Source: Lachnospiraceae bacterium (GTDB lineage: Bacteria > Bacillota > Clostridia > Lachnospirales > Lachnospiraceae). Taken from it: a stretch of 64,000 nt of DNA. Of the stretch, positions 50,968 through 59,656 are shown piece after piece. Where the stretch lies: NCBI GenBank assembly GCA_017473115.1, contig JAFUNC010000007.1, positions 80,231 to 144,230 on the forward strand. Reading direction: 5' to 3'. The notes below the pieces were generated by a model that saw only the letters and a program-made list of their open reading frames with translations, was not told the origin of the DNA and ran no database searches. Each line of letters opens with the position of its first letter. The stretch's first letter is position 1. A program made the position numbers and the translations under genes.

Positions 50968-51092
50968 ATCTTCAGGGTTGGGTGAAATTCCCTACCGGCG
51001 GTGATGGCAGAGCCTAAGTCCGCGACCCGCGTAAGCGGTTGATTCGGTGAGAATCCGAAACCGACAGTACAGTCTGGATGGAAGAAGAGAGA
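50968..51092 (+). ncRNA. FMN riboswitch (RFN element)
   Basis: The conserved RFN blocks are all present: AGGGTTGGGTGAAATTCC, CTACCGGCGGTGATGGC, AGCCTAAGTCCGCGACCCGC, GATTCGGTGAGAATCCG and CCGACAGTACAGTCTGGATG. It binds flavin mononucleotide and controls the riboflavin carrier gene through the terminator just downstream. Confidence 0.96.
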
Positions 51093-51109
51093 TGTTTTGG
51101 AATATTTAT

Positions 51110-51142
51110 GCCCTGAGTGTTTTTATGCTCAGGGTTTTTGTT
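51110..51142 (+). terminator. Riboswitch-controlled terminator
   Basis: CCCTGAG (51111-51117) and CTCAGGG (51128-51134) with a T5 tail directly after the riboswitch aptamer form the expression platform that halts transcription when FMN is bound. Confidence 0.85.
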
Positions 51143-51233
51143 TGTGAAATTACGGAAGAACGGCATTTCACGCATAAAAGTATTCCGAAGCAATCCTTGA
51201 ATACCATGTTTCTGAGGGAAAAAGGAGGATTTT

Positions 51234-52046
51234 ATGAACAATTTAACCAAATTTGTTGAATCGGTAAAGGGTAATGCATTGTTTGCATTAGAGTTTCTGG
51301 GCATAATGGTGGCAATTTTTTTGATTGCTTTTATTGCTGAGAAAATGATTCTGAAACGTATCGGAAGCAAAGAAAAGATATTAAATACCCGTAAAATCGC
51401 GGTAGTTGGTATGTTTTCAGCCATTGCCGGTGTCCTGATGTCAGTGGAAGTACCGCTTCCCGGTGTGATTCCGGAATTTTATAAGTTTGAAATCGGTGAT
51501 TTGCCGGGCATTATCTGTGGTTTTGCCTATGGACCTATTGCCGGTGTTTTGGTGGAAATGTTTAAGGTTTTGATTAAAGTGTTAATTTTCAGGCCTACCA
51601 GTACGGCTTTTGTAGGTGAACTTGCCAACTTTGTAATCGGTTGTTCTCTTGTGCTTCCGGCGACGATTGTTTACTGGTGCAAAAAAACCAAGAAGGGTGC
51701 AATTGCAGCCTGTATTACCGGTGGCTTGTGTATGTGTATCGTGGGTTCCCTTTTAAATGGATTGTATTTGTTGCCAACTTTTGTCAGAATGTTCTTTGGC
51801 GGGGACCTGGAAGCATTGATTTCCGTGGGAAGTGCAACCAATCCGTTGATTAAAAATATTCCCACCTTTGTTGTGTTTGCGGCATTGCCTATGAATTTAT
51901 TAAAAAGTGTGGCAGTGGGCATTCTGGCAATGCTTCTATATAAACCGTTAAGACCTTTTTTAAAAGAAAGCAGTCCTTTTAAAAAGAGAAAAAAAGAAGC
52001 CGAGATAAAAGAGAAGGAATCGGCAGAGGAAGATAAAAAAGAATAA
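51234..52046 (+). CDS. ribU: Riboflavin ECF transporter S component
   Basis: The 270-residue membrane protein has RibU-family features: KIAVVGMFSAIAGVLMSVEV, EFYKFEIGDLPGIICGFAYG and FVGELANFVIGCSLVLPA, with about six helices. It binds riboflavin and works with the shared EcfA/A'/T module, not encoded here. AAAGGAGG precedes ATG. Expression is controlled by the FMN riboswitch and terminator upstream. Extra N-terminal helix (residues 20-37) and charged Lys/Glu C-terminal tail (240-270) make it longer than the usual ~190-residue RibU. Confidence 0.92.
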   Translation: MNNLTKFVESVKGNALFALEFLGIMVAIFLIAFIAEKMILKRIGSKEKILNTRKIAVVGMFSAIAGVLMSVEVPLPGVIPEFYKFEIGDLPGIICGFAYGPIAGVLVEMFKVLIKVLIFRPTSTAFVGELANFVIGCSLVLPATIVYWCKKTKKGAIAACITGGLCMCIVGSLLNGLYLLPTFVRMFFGGDLEALISVGSATNPLIKNIPTFVVFAALPMNLLKSVAVGILAMLLYKPLRPFLKESSPFKKRKKEAEIKEKESAEEDKKE

Positions 52047-52172
52047 TTTTTAAAATTAACAGCGTATAATGGTTGACAACTGTTATACGCTGTTATATAC
52101 TGTTTAACGAAGAGCGACAACTGTTTTGTGATTGTAACATCTAGACACTAAATCGCAATAAAATTCTAAATT

Positions 52173-52199
52173 CGATAAAAAATTATCGAAAAACGATAA
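52173..52199. promoter_or_regulatory. Phased half-sites upstream of the efflux promoter
   Basis: CGATAA (52173), TTATCG (52183) and CGATAA (52194) recur at 10-11 base steps; the first two form the palindrome TTCGATAAAAAATTATCGAA. They lie just upstream of the -35 box at 52207, a usual place for activator binding. The binding protein is not encoded nearby. Confidence 0.45.
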
Positions 52200-52206
52200 A
52201 AAGTTG

Positions 52207-52234
52207 TTGACAAACGAAAAGCCTGTGCTATTAT
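52207..52234 (+). promoter_or_regulatory. Promoter of the efflux operon
   Basis: TTGACA (52207-52212), 16 bases and TATTAT (52229-52234). Confidence 0.65.
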
Positions 52235-52411
52235 GAAGTTGTCCGTGGAATAAAATCGTTATATTTTTCGATGAAAGTTTTTTATAAAGGATACATAAAG
52301 GATATATCAGATTTGTATAGTTGTAATAGCATCGATTTTATATATTTTGTTTTCAAAGGAAGATAATGGTGTTATACTACACCGTGAGTATAGGATAAGG
52401 AGGAGAATTTC

Positions 52412-53101
52412 TTGTCGCAATTAATTGAAATCCGGGATATGTGTAAAGTATATAACCCGGGAGAAAATGAGGTGTGGGCCCTGAACCACGTTGATTTGAG
52501 TATAGGAGAAAATGAGTTTGTTGCCATTATCGGCCAGTCCGGCTCTGGTAAATCTACATTGATGAATATGCTGGGGTGCCTGGATGTACCAACGGCGGGT
52601 ATATATCTTTTACACGGAGCAGATGTTTCGGAACTGACGGATGATGAATTGTCAGATATCCGTAATAAAGAAATCGGTTTTATTTTTCAGGGTTTTAATC
52701 TGATTGCCAATCTGACAGCCCTTGAGAATGTGGAACTTCCGTTGATATACAGAGGTGTGGGTAAAAAACAACGCCGTGAGTTGGCGGAGGCGGCTCTTGA
52801 GAAAGTAGGTCTTGCCAACCGTATGACCCACAAACCGGCAGAGATGTCGGGCGGTCAGCAGCAACGTGTTGCAATCGCGAGGGCAATTGCACAGGCGCCG
52901 CCTATTATTTTGGCGGATGAGCCTACCGGTAATTTGGATTCAAACTCCAGTAAAGAAATTATGGCAATTCTGAAATCACTGCATCAGGAAGGAAGAACGG
53001 TTATTTTAATTACCCATGACAGTGATATTGCTATGGAGGCGAAAAGAATTATACATATTAAAGACGGTAAAATCGATTACGATGAAGTAAAGGAGAATTG
53101 A
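52412..53101 (+). CDS. MacB-type ABC transporter ATPase
   Basis: The 229-residue ATPase has Walker A GQSGSGKST, FQGFNLIANLTALENVELP typical of LolD/MacB ATPases, the signature MSGGQQQRVAIARAI, Walker B IILADEPTGNLD and ITHDSD. It starts with TTG at 52412, 6 bases after AGGAGGAGA; no nearer ATG exists in frame. It powers the mechanotransmission permeases encoded downstream rather than classic import. It is first of four genes 4-63 bases apart. Confidence 0.9.
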   Translation: MSQLIEIRDMCKVYNPGENEVWALNHVDLSIGENEFVAIIGQSGSGKSTLMNMLGCLDVPTAGIYLLHGADVSELTDDELSDIRNKEIGFIFQGFNLIANLTALENVELPLIYRGVGKKQRRELAEAALEKVGLANRMTHKPAEMSGGQQQRVAIARAIAQAPPIILADEPTGNLDSNSSKEIMAILKSLHQEGRTVILITHDSDIAMEAKRIIHIKDGKIDYDEVKEN

Positions 53102-53105
53102 TAAA

Positions 53106-54701
53106 ATGAGTGCGGGAAATCAAGAAGGAATTGTTTTAAACCAGGATAGAAGCGTGGAAGCACAGTTACAGCGTGCGAAAGAAGAGCGCCAGAAGAAATT
53201 AAAGAAACAAAAAAGAAGAAAGTGGTTTTTAATCGGCGGCGCCATAGCGATTCTTTTACTGATTATTATTGTATACGCGGTAATTTCGGCAATTTCAAAG
53301 AATATGCCCATGACGGTATTTACCACAAATCCTACCAGAGGCGATTTGGAATCCGTCATCAATGCCAGCGGAACCATTGAAAGTGAGCAGGTTGTGAATT
53401 ATTATGCTCCGAGCAACGTGCTCGTGGCTGACAATGCGCAGTTGGGAGATAAAATCAAGGCCGGTGATGTTTTGATTTCCTTTGATGAAGAAGATTATGC
53501 TTATGTGTTAAGAGAAGCAGAGTTAGAGGATCAGATTACCAACAATACATATCAGGGAAATCTTGCAGACTACAATGATACGAAAGCAAAACTTGCGCAG
53601 GCGAGAGCAGATGTTTTAAAGTATTCGGAACTTGTTGTTATCCAGCAGTCTGTAGTAGATGAGATGGTAAAAGAAGTAACGGATGCCAATGCGATAAAAG
53701 CGGCCAACCTGCAGACCTCTATTAATAAAGAGCAGAGAGCGATGGCGGATTATGCATATCATGTGGAGAATGCAGCGGAATTGGGATTAAGTCCGGAAGA
53801 AGTGCAGGGCTTTATTGAAAAGATGCAGCAGAATGAACACAATATCAACAAATGGACTTATGAAATGAGCCAGATTTCCGGAAGCGAAAATGCGTATTAC
53901 CAGCAGAAAGAGTTAACGGATAATCAAACCGTATTGGCTGAATACAAAGCAGAGTTGGAAGAGGCAAAGGCAAAAGTGGAATCCTATGAGGCTGCTTTGG
54001 GCAATAAATATGACGCAGAAAACATTGTGTTGAACGGGGAACTTTCTACAATGCGTAGCGGTGAAGTATACGAAGATATACTTGCTTGCAAGGAGGGAGT
54101 GACTGCTGATTTTAACGGTGTAATTACTGCCTGCAATATAGAGGCCGGAAGCAAGACTACGGTAGGCACGGTTATGATGACTTTGGCAAGTCTGGATAAG
54201 GTAAAAGTGACATTCAGTATTACCAAGAGCGGGTTAAAAGAAGTAGAACTGGGACAGAAAGCAGTTGTGGAAATTCTTGATAAAGAATATGATGCAACGG
54301 TTACCAGAATCAACAGCATTGCGACCGCAGGAAGCAACGGAAGTACCAGCATTACGGTAGAAGTAAGTCTCGACAATCCGGATAGTGATATTTACCTTGG
54401 ATTGGATGCAAAAGTAAAATTAACCACAGCATCCAAAACCGATGTAGTAATGCTTCCCGTGGAATCCGTAAGTGCCGATAAGGAAGGCGAATTCGTATAT
54501 CTTGTAGCAGACGGTATTGTAGAGAAAAGATATGTCACTCTTGGCATTTCTTCCGATGAGTATGTAGAAGTTGTGGATGGCTTGGAAGAAACGGATCAGG
54601 TAATCACAATAGTATCTTCCGATTTGGAAGAAGGTATGCCCGTAATGGCAATGCCTGAAATGGATATGGAAAATGTGGAAATGATGATGGAAGGAATGTA
54701 A
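53106..54701 (+). CDS. Membrane fusion (HlyD/MacA-like) adaptor subunit
   Basis: The 531-residue protein has one N-terminal membrane helix (about 37-60), a lipoyl-like half (SGTIESEQVVNYYAPSNVLV), a long coiled coil (about 140-310) and a beta-barrel half (VKVTFSITKSGLKEVELGQK) with a C-terminal TVAVEDNG-like VVMLPVESVSADKEGEFVYL segment. It should link the ABC permeases to the outer face of the cell, shaping export of a peptide or drug. The Met-rich tail (MPEMDMENVEMMMEGM) is unusual. It is located 4 bases after the ATPase gene. Confidence 0.85.
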   Translation: MSAGNQEGIVLNQDRSVEAQLQRAKEERQKKLKKQKRRKWFLIGGAIAILLLIIIVYAVISAISKNMPMTVFTTNPTRGDLESVINASGTIESEQVVNYYAPSNVLVADNAQLGDKIKAGDVLISFDEEDYAYVLREAELEDQITNNTYQGNLADYNDTKAKLAQARADVLKYSELVVIQQSVVDEMVKEVTDANAIKAANLQTSINKEQRAMADYAYHVENAAELGLSPEEVQGFIEKMQQNEHNINKWTYEMSQISGSENAYYQQKELTDNQTVLAEYKAELEEAKAKVESYEAALGNKYDAENIVLNGELSTMRSGEVYEDILACKEGVTADFNGVITACNIEAGSKTTVGTVMMTLASLDKVKVTFSITKSGLKEVELGQKAVVEILDKEYDATVTRINSIATAGSNGSTSITVEVSLDNPDSDIYLGLDAKVKLTTASKTDVVMLPVESVSADKEGEFVYLVADGIVEKRYVTLGISSDEYVEVVDGLEETDQVITIVSSDLEEGMPVMAMPEMDMENVEMMMEGM

Positions 54702-54725
54702 ATTGTCAGGAAAAGAGGAGTTAAT

Positions 54726-55967
54726 ATGTCTCAGTTAATGGAATATATTAAAATTGCCTGGCTGTCTATTCGCAATAACAAAGGACGCTCTTTTCTTACC
54801 ATGATTGGTATTATCATCGGTATTTCTTCGGTTATTCTGATTGTTGCTATCGGTAACGGTGTAAAAACCTCCGTACTGGAAGGCATCAACGGAATGTTTG
54901 CCGGCCAGTTGTATATTATGGCGTGGGAGGAGAGTGAATCCGGAGAATATATCTGGTTTACACCGGAAGATGTGGAAGCGGTGCGTGATAAGGTAGACAA
55001 TGTCAAAGCAGTTATGCCGGTGGCAAACCAGTATGGCGTTACCGCAAACTGGAAGAGAGATTATACTACCTGGATTACGGCGTCGTCTCCGGATTATATG
55101 CATGCTATGCCGGAGCCGATCTTACACGGACGGTATTTTAGTTGGGAAGAATATGAAGATGCCAGTCCGGTTTGTGTTATTTTAGAGGAAAGTGCCGTTA
55201 ATTTATTCGGCAGTGCCGATGTGGTGGGTGAAAGTATTGAGGTAACCATCGGCGATGCTATTGTAGATTTGCGAATTGTAGGTGTAAGAGCGAAGTCAGA
55301 CAATGCAGTGAAAACAATGATGTATTATTATGACGAAGTAGAAATTGAGATGCCTGTTACCACAATGGACAATTTGACCGGTTGGGGAATGGGAGAAGAA
55401 TTCGATAACTTCCTTGTTATCGCGGAAACACCGGAAGATTCGTCTCAGGTTGCGCAGGATTGTATCCGGTTGATGGAAGCCAGAAAAGATGTGCGAGGAC
55501 AGCATGTCATTACAACGGACGAATTTGCGTCTGTTACCAAGCAAATTAATAGTATTATCAACTACATCACTATTTTTATATCTTTAGTAGCAGCCATTTC
55601 TTTGGTAGTAGGCGGTATCGGTGTTATGAACATTATGTTGGTATCCGTAACCGAACGTACTTCGGAAATCGGTATCCGTAAGGCGCTTGGCGCAAGAACA
55701 GGCTCTATTATGATTCAGTTTCTTGCGGAAGCCGCAATGATTACACTGCTTGGCGGTGTGCTGGGTATGTTGTTTGGCTGGGGCGGTGCTGCTGCGGTTT
55801 GTAAAATAGCATCCCTGTTTTTGGATATGGAAATCATTGCATATATTAATGCGGGCACTGTATTCGGTGTTGCGGCATTTTCAAGTGTGATCGGTATTTT
55901 CTTCGGAATTTATCCGGCGAAAAAAGCAGCGAATTTAAGTCCGATAGAAGCATTGCGTCATGAATAA
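54726..55967 (+). CDS. MacB-like ABC permease, first copy
   Basis: The 413-residue protein has the MacB layout: helix 1 (RSFLTMIGIIIGISSVILIV), a large extracellular MacB_PCD domain (about 60-265), and three C-terminal helices with the conserved VVGGIGVMNIMLVSVTERTSEIGIRKALGARTG region (described here as two linked motifs, VVGGIGVMNIML and EIGIRKALGA). It probably forms a heterodimer with the second permease, since their sequences differ throughout the extracellular domain. GAGGAG precedes ATG. Confidence 0.88.
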   Translation: MSQLMEYIKIAWLSIRNNKGRSFLTMIGIIIGISSVILIVAIGNGVKTSVLEGINGMFAGQLYIMAWEESESGEYIWFTPEDVEAVRDKVDNVKAVMPVANQYGVTANWKRDYTTWITASSPDYMHAMPEPILHGRYFSWEEYEDASPVCVILEESAVNLFGSADVVGESIEVTIGDAIVDLRIVGVRAKSDNAVKTMMYYYDEVEIEMPVTTMDNLTGWGMGEEFDNFLVIAETPEDSSQVAQDCIRLMEARKDVRGQHVITTDEFASVTKQINSIINYITIFISLVAAISLVVGGIGVMNIMLVSVTERTSEIGIRKALGARTGSIMIQFLAEAAMITLLGGVLGMLFGWGGAAAVCKIASLFLDMEIIAYINAGTVFGVAAFSSVIGIFFGIYPAKKAANLSPIEALRHE

Positions 55968-55977
55968 GGAGGCGAAA

Positions 55978-56013
55978 ATGTCGGATGAGCAGATCGTATT
56001 TTATAAAAGATAA
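55978..56013 (+). other. Eleven-codon mini-ORF with a strong ribosome site
   Basis: Between the permease genes AAGGAGGCGAAA is followed by ATG and 10 more codons (MSDEQIVFYKR) and a TAA. The second permease gene begins 18 bases later with its own GGAGG. The mini-ORF could be a leader or coupling peptide, or a relic of a lost gene start. Confidence 0.35.
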
Positions 56014-56030
56014 ATGCCACGGAGGCATAA

Positions 56031-57266
56031 ATGAGTAAGTTTTTAGATTATATTAAAATTGCATTTGCAAATATTAAAATGAATAAAGTGCGTTCGGCAT
56101 TAACCATGCTTGGCCTTGTCATAGGTATTTCTTCGGTGGTGTTGACCATATCCACGGGTAACGGTTTTCGTGACAGTATTTACAATACTTTAAACGATAT
56201 GGTTGGTAACAGTATTTATCTGTTGGCAGCAGATGAAAATCACTATATTAACGATGCGGATATTAAGGCGATCGAAGAGAAAGTCAGAAACGTCAAGGGT
56301 GTCACGATGGATATGACAATTTCGGTGGATGTAGAAAGCGAAAGCCGTTTTGCACCAAGTGAAGTGAGTGCCAGATTCGGAACACCGTCTCTGCAATACC
56401 TGTATAAAGAACCCCTGGTTCGCGGACGTTATTTTACGCAGGAAGAATATGATGATTGTGAACCGGTTTGTGTAGTGCCGGAGGCTACGGCCAAAGCATT
56501 CTTTGGTTCTACGGATGTTCTGGGTGAGACTCTGGAAGTGGAAATATATGGTGGTTTTTACAATTTAAAAATTGTGGGTGTCAGGGAAGACAGTGAATCT
56601 TCCGCAACACAGTTATTGTACGGAACGGGAAAATATACAATAGAAGTCCCACATTCACTTATTAATGAAAGTCTTGGTGCTTACGGCATCGGTTTGGATT
56701 ATTTTATGGTTTATATCCTGGCGGATTCTCAGGAAAATGTTGCTCAGGTAGCGAATGATTCGGTGAATCTTATTACAGCCAGACATGATGTTCGCGGTGA
56801 AGGTAAATTTGAAGTGTTGCGTTTTGATTCAGTATTGGAAGGTTTTAGTGCAATTCTGAATGTTATTACTGTTTTTATCGTGTTAATTGCCATGATTTCG
56901 TTGTTGGTAGGCGGTATCGGTATTATGAACATTATGTTGGTATCCGTAACAGAACGTACCAAGGAAATTGGTATCCGTAAGGCCCTTGGGGCGAGAACGG
57001 GAAGTATTTTATTTCAGTTTCTGGTAGAAGCGGGTACGATTTCGTTGTTGGGCGGTATGATAGGTATCTTTGTCGGTATCGGCGGTTCTACGTTGATTTG
57101 TTCACTGGCAGGAAGTCTTGCAAAGATGAATATTGTGGCGGATTACAATCCGTTTTTTATTCTTGCGGTTGCATTGTTCTCCAGTGGAATCGGCGTGTTC
57201 TTCGGATTGTATCCTGCAAGAAAAGCCGCGAAATTGACTCCTATCGAGGCATTGCGAAGAAAGTAA
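56031..57266 (+). CDS. MacB-like ABC permease, second copy
   Basis: The 411-residue paralogue of the previous permease shares the helix 1 start (RSALTMLGLVIGISSVVLTI), a divergent extracellular domain, and a nearly identical C-terminal helix block (LVGGIGIMNIML, EIGIRKALGA, FGLYPARKAAKLTPIEALRR). CGGAGG precedes ATG at 56031. With its partner, ATPase and adaptor it makes a four-gene efflux operon ending in a strong terminator. Likely cargo is an antimicrobial peptide, lipid or drug; no cargo gene is present in the window. Confidence 0.88.
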   Translation: MSKFLDYIKIAFANIKMNKVRSALTMLGLVIGISSVVLTISTGNGFRDSIYNTLNDMVGNSIYLLAADENHYINDADIKAIEEKVRNVKGVTMDMTISVDVESESRFAPSEVSARFGTPSLQYLYKEPLVRGRYFTQEEYDDCEPVCVVPEATAKAFFGSTDVLGETLEVEIYGGFYNLKIVGVREDSESSATQLLYGTGKYTIEVPHSLINESLGAYGIGLDYFMVYILADSQENVAQVANDSVNLITARHDVRGEGKFEVLRFDSVLEGFSAILNVITVFIVLIAMISLLVGGIGIMNIMLVSVTERTKEIGIRKALGARTGSILFQFLVEAGTISLLGGMIGIFVGIGGSTLICSLAGSLAKMNIVADYNPFFILAVALFSSGIGVFFGLYPARKAAKLTPIEALRRK

Positions 57267-57273
57267 ATGTAAG

Positions 57274-57320
57274 ACCTGTATCTTTTTGTGATAAAAGAAT
57301 GAAAAGATACAGGTTTTTTT
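57274..57320 (+). terminator. Terminator of the efflux operon
   Basis: ACCTGTATCTTTT (57274-57286) and its exact complement (57302-57314) form a 13-bp stem followed by T7. Confidence 0.92.
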
Positions 57321-57352
57321 CTTTTCTCTTTCAAAAGTTTGGGTTTTGTGTT

Positions 57353-57886
57353 ATGCTATTCTGGATTAAGAATGCACAGAAAGTTGAGGCGCTGATTTTG
57401 GATTTGGAATTTGATGTTAAAATTACACCGAGTGTTTTATACGATTTTAAAATTCAGCATACCTATAAGAAGCCGATTACTATTTTAGCAACGGCGTTAG
57501 GGTTCTTTTGTATATATTTATTTTTTGTCAGGGAAGATACCACGCGTATTTTGTTTTTGATATTAGGTATTGCATTTATTGTTTATGAACCACTTACTGC
57601 AATATATCGTTCTTATATTCAGGCAAAACTTACCCCTGCGTTTCAAGAGCCGCTGCATTACCGATTCTGTGAAGAAGGAATCGAAATCAGCCAGAACGGA
57701 GAAACGCAGATGGCGAAATGGGAACAGTGCGTGAAGGCATGTAATACGAGAAAAAGTATTTTTGTGTATACTTCCAAGGTGAATGCTTTTATCTTTCCGC
57801 GTGCGGATTTGGGAAACCGGACGGAGGATGTCATCGCATATATTGCAAAACATATTTCTCCGGAAGTAATGAAAATTCGTTTTTAA
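57353..57886 (+). CDS. YcxB-like membrane protein
   Basis: The 177-residue protein has a short N terminus, two membrane helices (about 45-62 and 67-83), and a C-terminal beta-rich cytosolic part with FCEEGIEISQNGETQMAKWE and SIFVYTSKVNAFIFPR that matches the YcxB-like pattern. The start is uncertain: the ATG at 57353 has no clear ribosome site, while TTG codons near 57400 lie after GAGGCG. A longer frame back to 57098 overlaps the permease and crosses a terminator, and is rejected. It ends 12 bases before tsaE. Confidence 0.65.
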   Translation: MLFWIKNAQKVEALILDLEFDVKITPSVLYDFKIQHTYKKPITILATALGFFCIYLFFVREDTTRILFLILGIAFIVYEPLTAIYRSYIQAKLTPAFQEPLHYRFCEEGIEISQNGETQMAKWEQCVKACNTRKSIFVYTSKVNAFIFPRADLGNRTEDVIAYIAKHISPEVMKIRF

Positions 57887-57898
57887 GGGAATAGAATT

Positions 57899-58321
57899 AT
57901 GATATATGAAACATTTAGTGCCGAAGAAACGTTTGCACTGGGCAAAGAATTGGGACAAAATGCACAACCCGGCAGCGTGTATGCGCTGATTGGAGATTTG
58001 GGCGTGGGGAAAACCGTTTTTACCCAGGGCGTGGCCGACGGTTTGGAAATCAAAGAACATATTAACAGTCCGACTTTTACCATTGTTCAGGTGTATGAGG
58101 AGGGAAGGCTTCCTTTTTATCATTTTGATGTATACCGCATCGGTGACCCGGAAGAAATGGAAGAGATTGGGTATGAAGATTATTTTTATGGTGAGGGTGT
58201 CTGCTTTGTAGAGTGGGCAAACTTAATCGAAGAACTGATGCCTGAGAATACGGTAACCGTTACCATTGAGAAGGATCCGGAAAAAGGATTTGACTACCGC
58301 AGAATCACTATTGAACAGTGA
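57899..58321 (+). CDS. tsaE: tRNA t6A ATPase TsaE
   Basis: The 140-residue P-loop protein has GDLGVGKTVF (Walker A, about residue 31), NSPTFTIVQVYEEG (switch-like region) and FHFDVYRIGDPEE typical of TsaE, which cycles the TsaBD complex that attaches threonylcarbamoyl to A37 of ANN-decoding tRNAs. It is followed by tsaB and rimI in the usual order, with tsaD downstream at 61509. Confidence 0.94.
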   Translation: MIYETFSAEETFALGKELGQNAQPGSVYALIGDLGVGKTVFTQGVADGLEIKEHINSPTFTIVQVYEEGRLPFYHFDVYRIGDPEEMEEIGYEDYFYGEGVCFVEWANLIEELMPENTVTVTIEKDPEKGFDYRRITIEQ

Positions 58322-58372
58322 TTTTTGCAGAAGTATTCAGTATTGCAACATATAAGAAAACAGGGGATTGAA

Positions 58373-59110
58373 ATGAAACTGATTGGAATTGACAGTTCAG
58401 GCCTTGTGGCCTCCGTTGCCATTATGGAGAACGATAAATTGGTGGCGGAATATACCGTTAACAACAAAAAGACGCATTCCCAGACGCTGCTTCCCATGTT
58501 GGAAGAGATTGTAAAAAATGCAGGTCTGGAGATGAAAGAAATTGATGCCATAGCCATTGCGGCGGGGCCGGGCTCTTTTACCGGACTTCGTATCGGTTCT
58601 GCGACGGCGAAGGGACTTGGGTTGGCGTTGAAGAAACCGATTGTACCGGTATCTACTTTGGATGCCCTTGCTTATAATATGCACGGAGTAAACAGTTTGG
58701 TGTGTCCTATTATGGATGCAAGACGTAACCAGGTGTATACCGGAGTGTATGAGTTTGTTGCGACAGATGCGGAAGGTAACGGCTTAAACAAAGAATATAG
58801 GTTAAATGTTATAAAAGAACCTTGCGCAGTACCCATAGAAGAGATTGCGGATATTTTAAATGCATTGAACAGAGAAGTGATTTTTCTGGGTGACGGAGTG
58901 CCTGTTTTTACAGAGAAGTTGTCTGATTTGATGAAGGTAAAATATTCGTTTGCGCCGGGGCATCTCAGATTGCAAAAAGCAGGGTGCGTGGCAAGTCTCG
59001 GCCTGGAAAAGTTCAAGGCAGGTGTGTATGAAGATGCAGCAGAACATTCGCCGGAGTATTTACGATTGTCTCAGGCGGAACGTGAAAGAAAGGAAGCCGG
59101 ACTTTTATGA
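58373..59110 (+). CDS. tsaB: tRNA t6A complex subunit TsaB
   Basis: The 245-residue ASKHA-fold protein begins KLIGIDSSGLVASVAIME, has THSQTLLPMLEEI and IAAGPGSFTGLRIGSATAKG, all typical of TsaB, the inactive partner of TsaD. An ATG at 58373 has AGGGGATTGA upstream and is preferred over the in-frame start at 58325. It overlaps rimI by 4 bases (ATGA). Confidence 0.93.
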   Translation: MKLIGIDSSGLVASVAIMENDKLVAEYTVNNKKTHSQTLLPMLEEIVKNAGLEMKEIDAIAIAAGPGSFTGLRIGSATAKGLGLALKKPIVPVSTLDALAYNMHGVNSLVCPIMDARRNQVYTGVYEFVATDAEGNGLNKEYRLNVIKEPCAVPIEEIADILNALNREVIFLGDGVPVFTEKLSDLMKVKYSFAPGHLRLQKAGCVASLGLEKFKAGVYEDAAEHSPEYLRLSQAERERKEAGLL

Positions 59111-59544
59111 TAATCAGAAGAATGGAGACCGGCGACGCGGAAGCGGCAGCAGGGCTGGAGGCAGAGAACTTCAGTGAACCCTGGTCGGTAAATTCTTTTT
59201 TGGAAGAAATCGGGAAAGATACCTCTCTTTATCTGGTGGCCTATGACGGGGAGACTTTGGCCGGTGTTTGCGGTTTGGTTACTTCCTTTGATGAGGGAGA
59301 GGTGTTGAACGTATCGGTCAAAAAGCAATATCGTAAGCAAGGGATTGCGTTGCAGATGTTGCAACACTTGATGCAGGAAGCGGAAGGTATGGGAATTCAA
59401 CATTTCACGCTGGAGGTCAGAGAAGGAAACGTACCTGCAAGACAATTGTATGAGAAACTGGGATTTGTATGTGAAGGCATTCGTCCCAATTTTTATCGGA
59501 ACCCTACGGAGAATGCAGCGATTTATTGGCTGCATCGGCAGTAG
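59107..59544 (+). CDS. rimI: Ribosomal protein S18 alanine N-acetyltransferase RimI
   Basis: The 145-residue GNAT enzyme has LEAENFSEPWSVNSFLEEI, the core VSVKKQYRKQGIALQMLQHL (acetyl-CoA loop Q-x-x-G-x-A) and ARQLYEKLGFVCEGIRPNFY, the classic RimI C terminus. It acetylates the N-terminal alanine of S18. Overlap with tsaB fits the conserved tsaE-tsaB-rimI order. Confidence 0.93.
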   Translation: MIIRRMETGDAEAAAGLEAENFSEPWSVNSFLEEIGKDTSLYLVAYDGETLAGVCGLVTSFDEGEVLNVSVKKQYRKQGIALQMLQHLMQEAEGMGIQHFTLEVREGNVPARQLYEKLGFVCEGIRPNFYRNPTENAAIYWLHRQ

Positions 59545-59656
59545 AAGTTCCTATATTTCCCACTAGGAAGTAGGTTATAAGTTCTGTATAATTTTACATA
59601 CCGGCGGATTGTTTCCGAAACAAAACGCCGTAAACAGACAGAATGGAGGAGTACCA

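Larger units (their letters stand above)
52047..52411. other. Intergenic promoter region of the efflux operon
   Basis: A 12-bp stem (AACAGCGTATAA at 52058 with its complement ending 52094) has no clear T tract, and its DNA also contains TTGACA-17-TATACT (52073-52101). A second promoter lies at 52207-52234 and a set of phased half-sites at 52173-52199. The remaining leader to the ribosome site AAGGAGGAG (about 170 bases) shows no obvious gene. Confidence 0.5.

Noticed and set aside
51014-51424. 136-codon minus-strand frame over the riboswitch and the 5' part of ribU
   Set aside because: The region is a textbook FMN riboswitch and the frame lacks a start signal.
57098-57352. Upstream extension of the YcxB-like protein
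   Set aside because: It overlaps the permease gene out of frame and crosses a 13-bp terminator.
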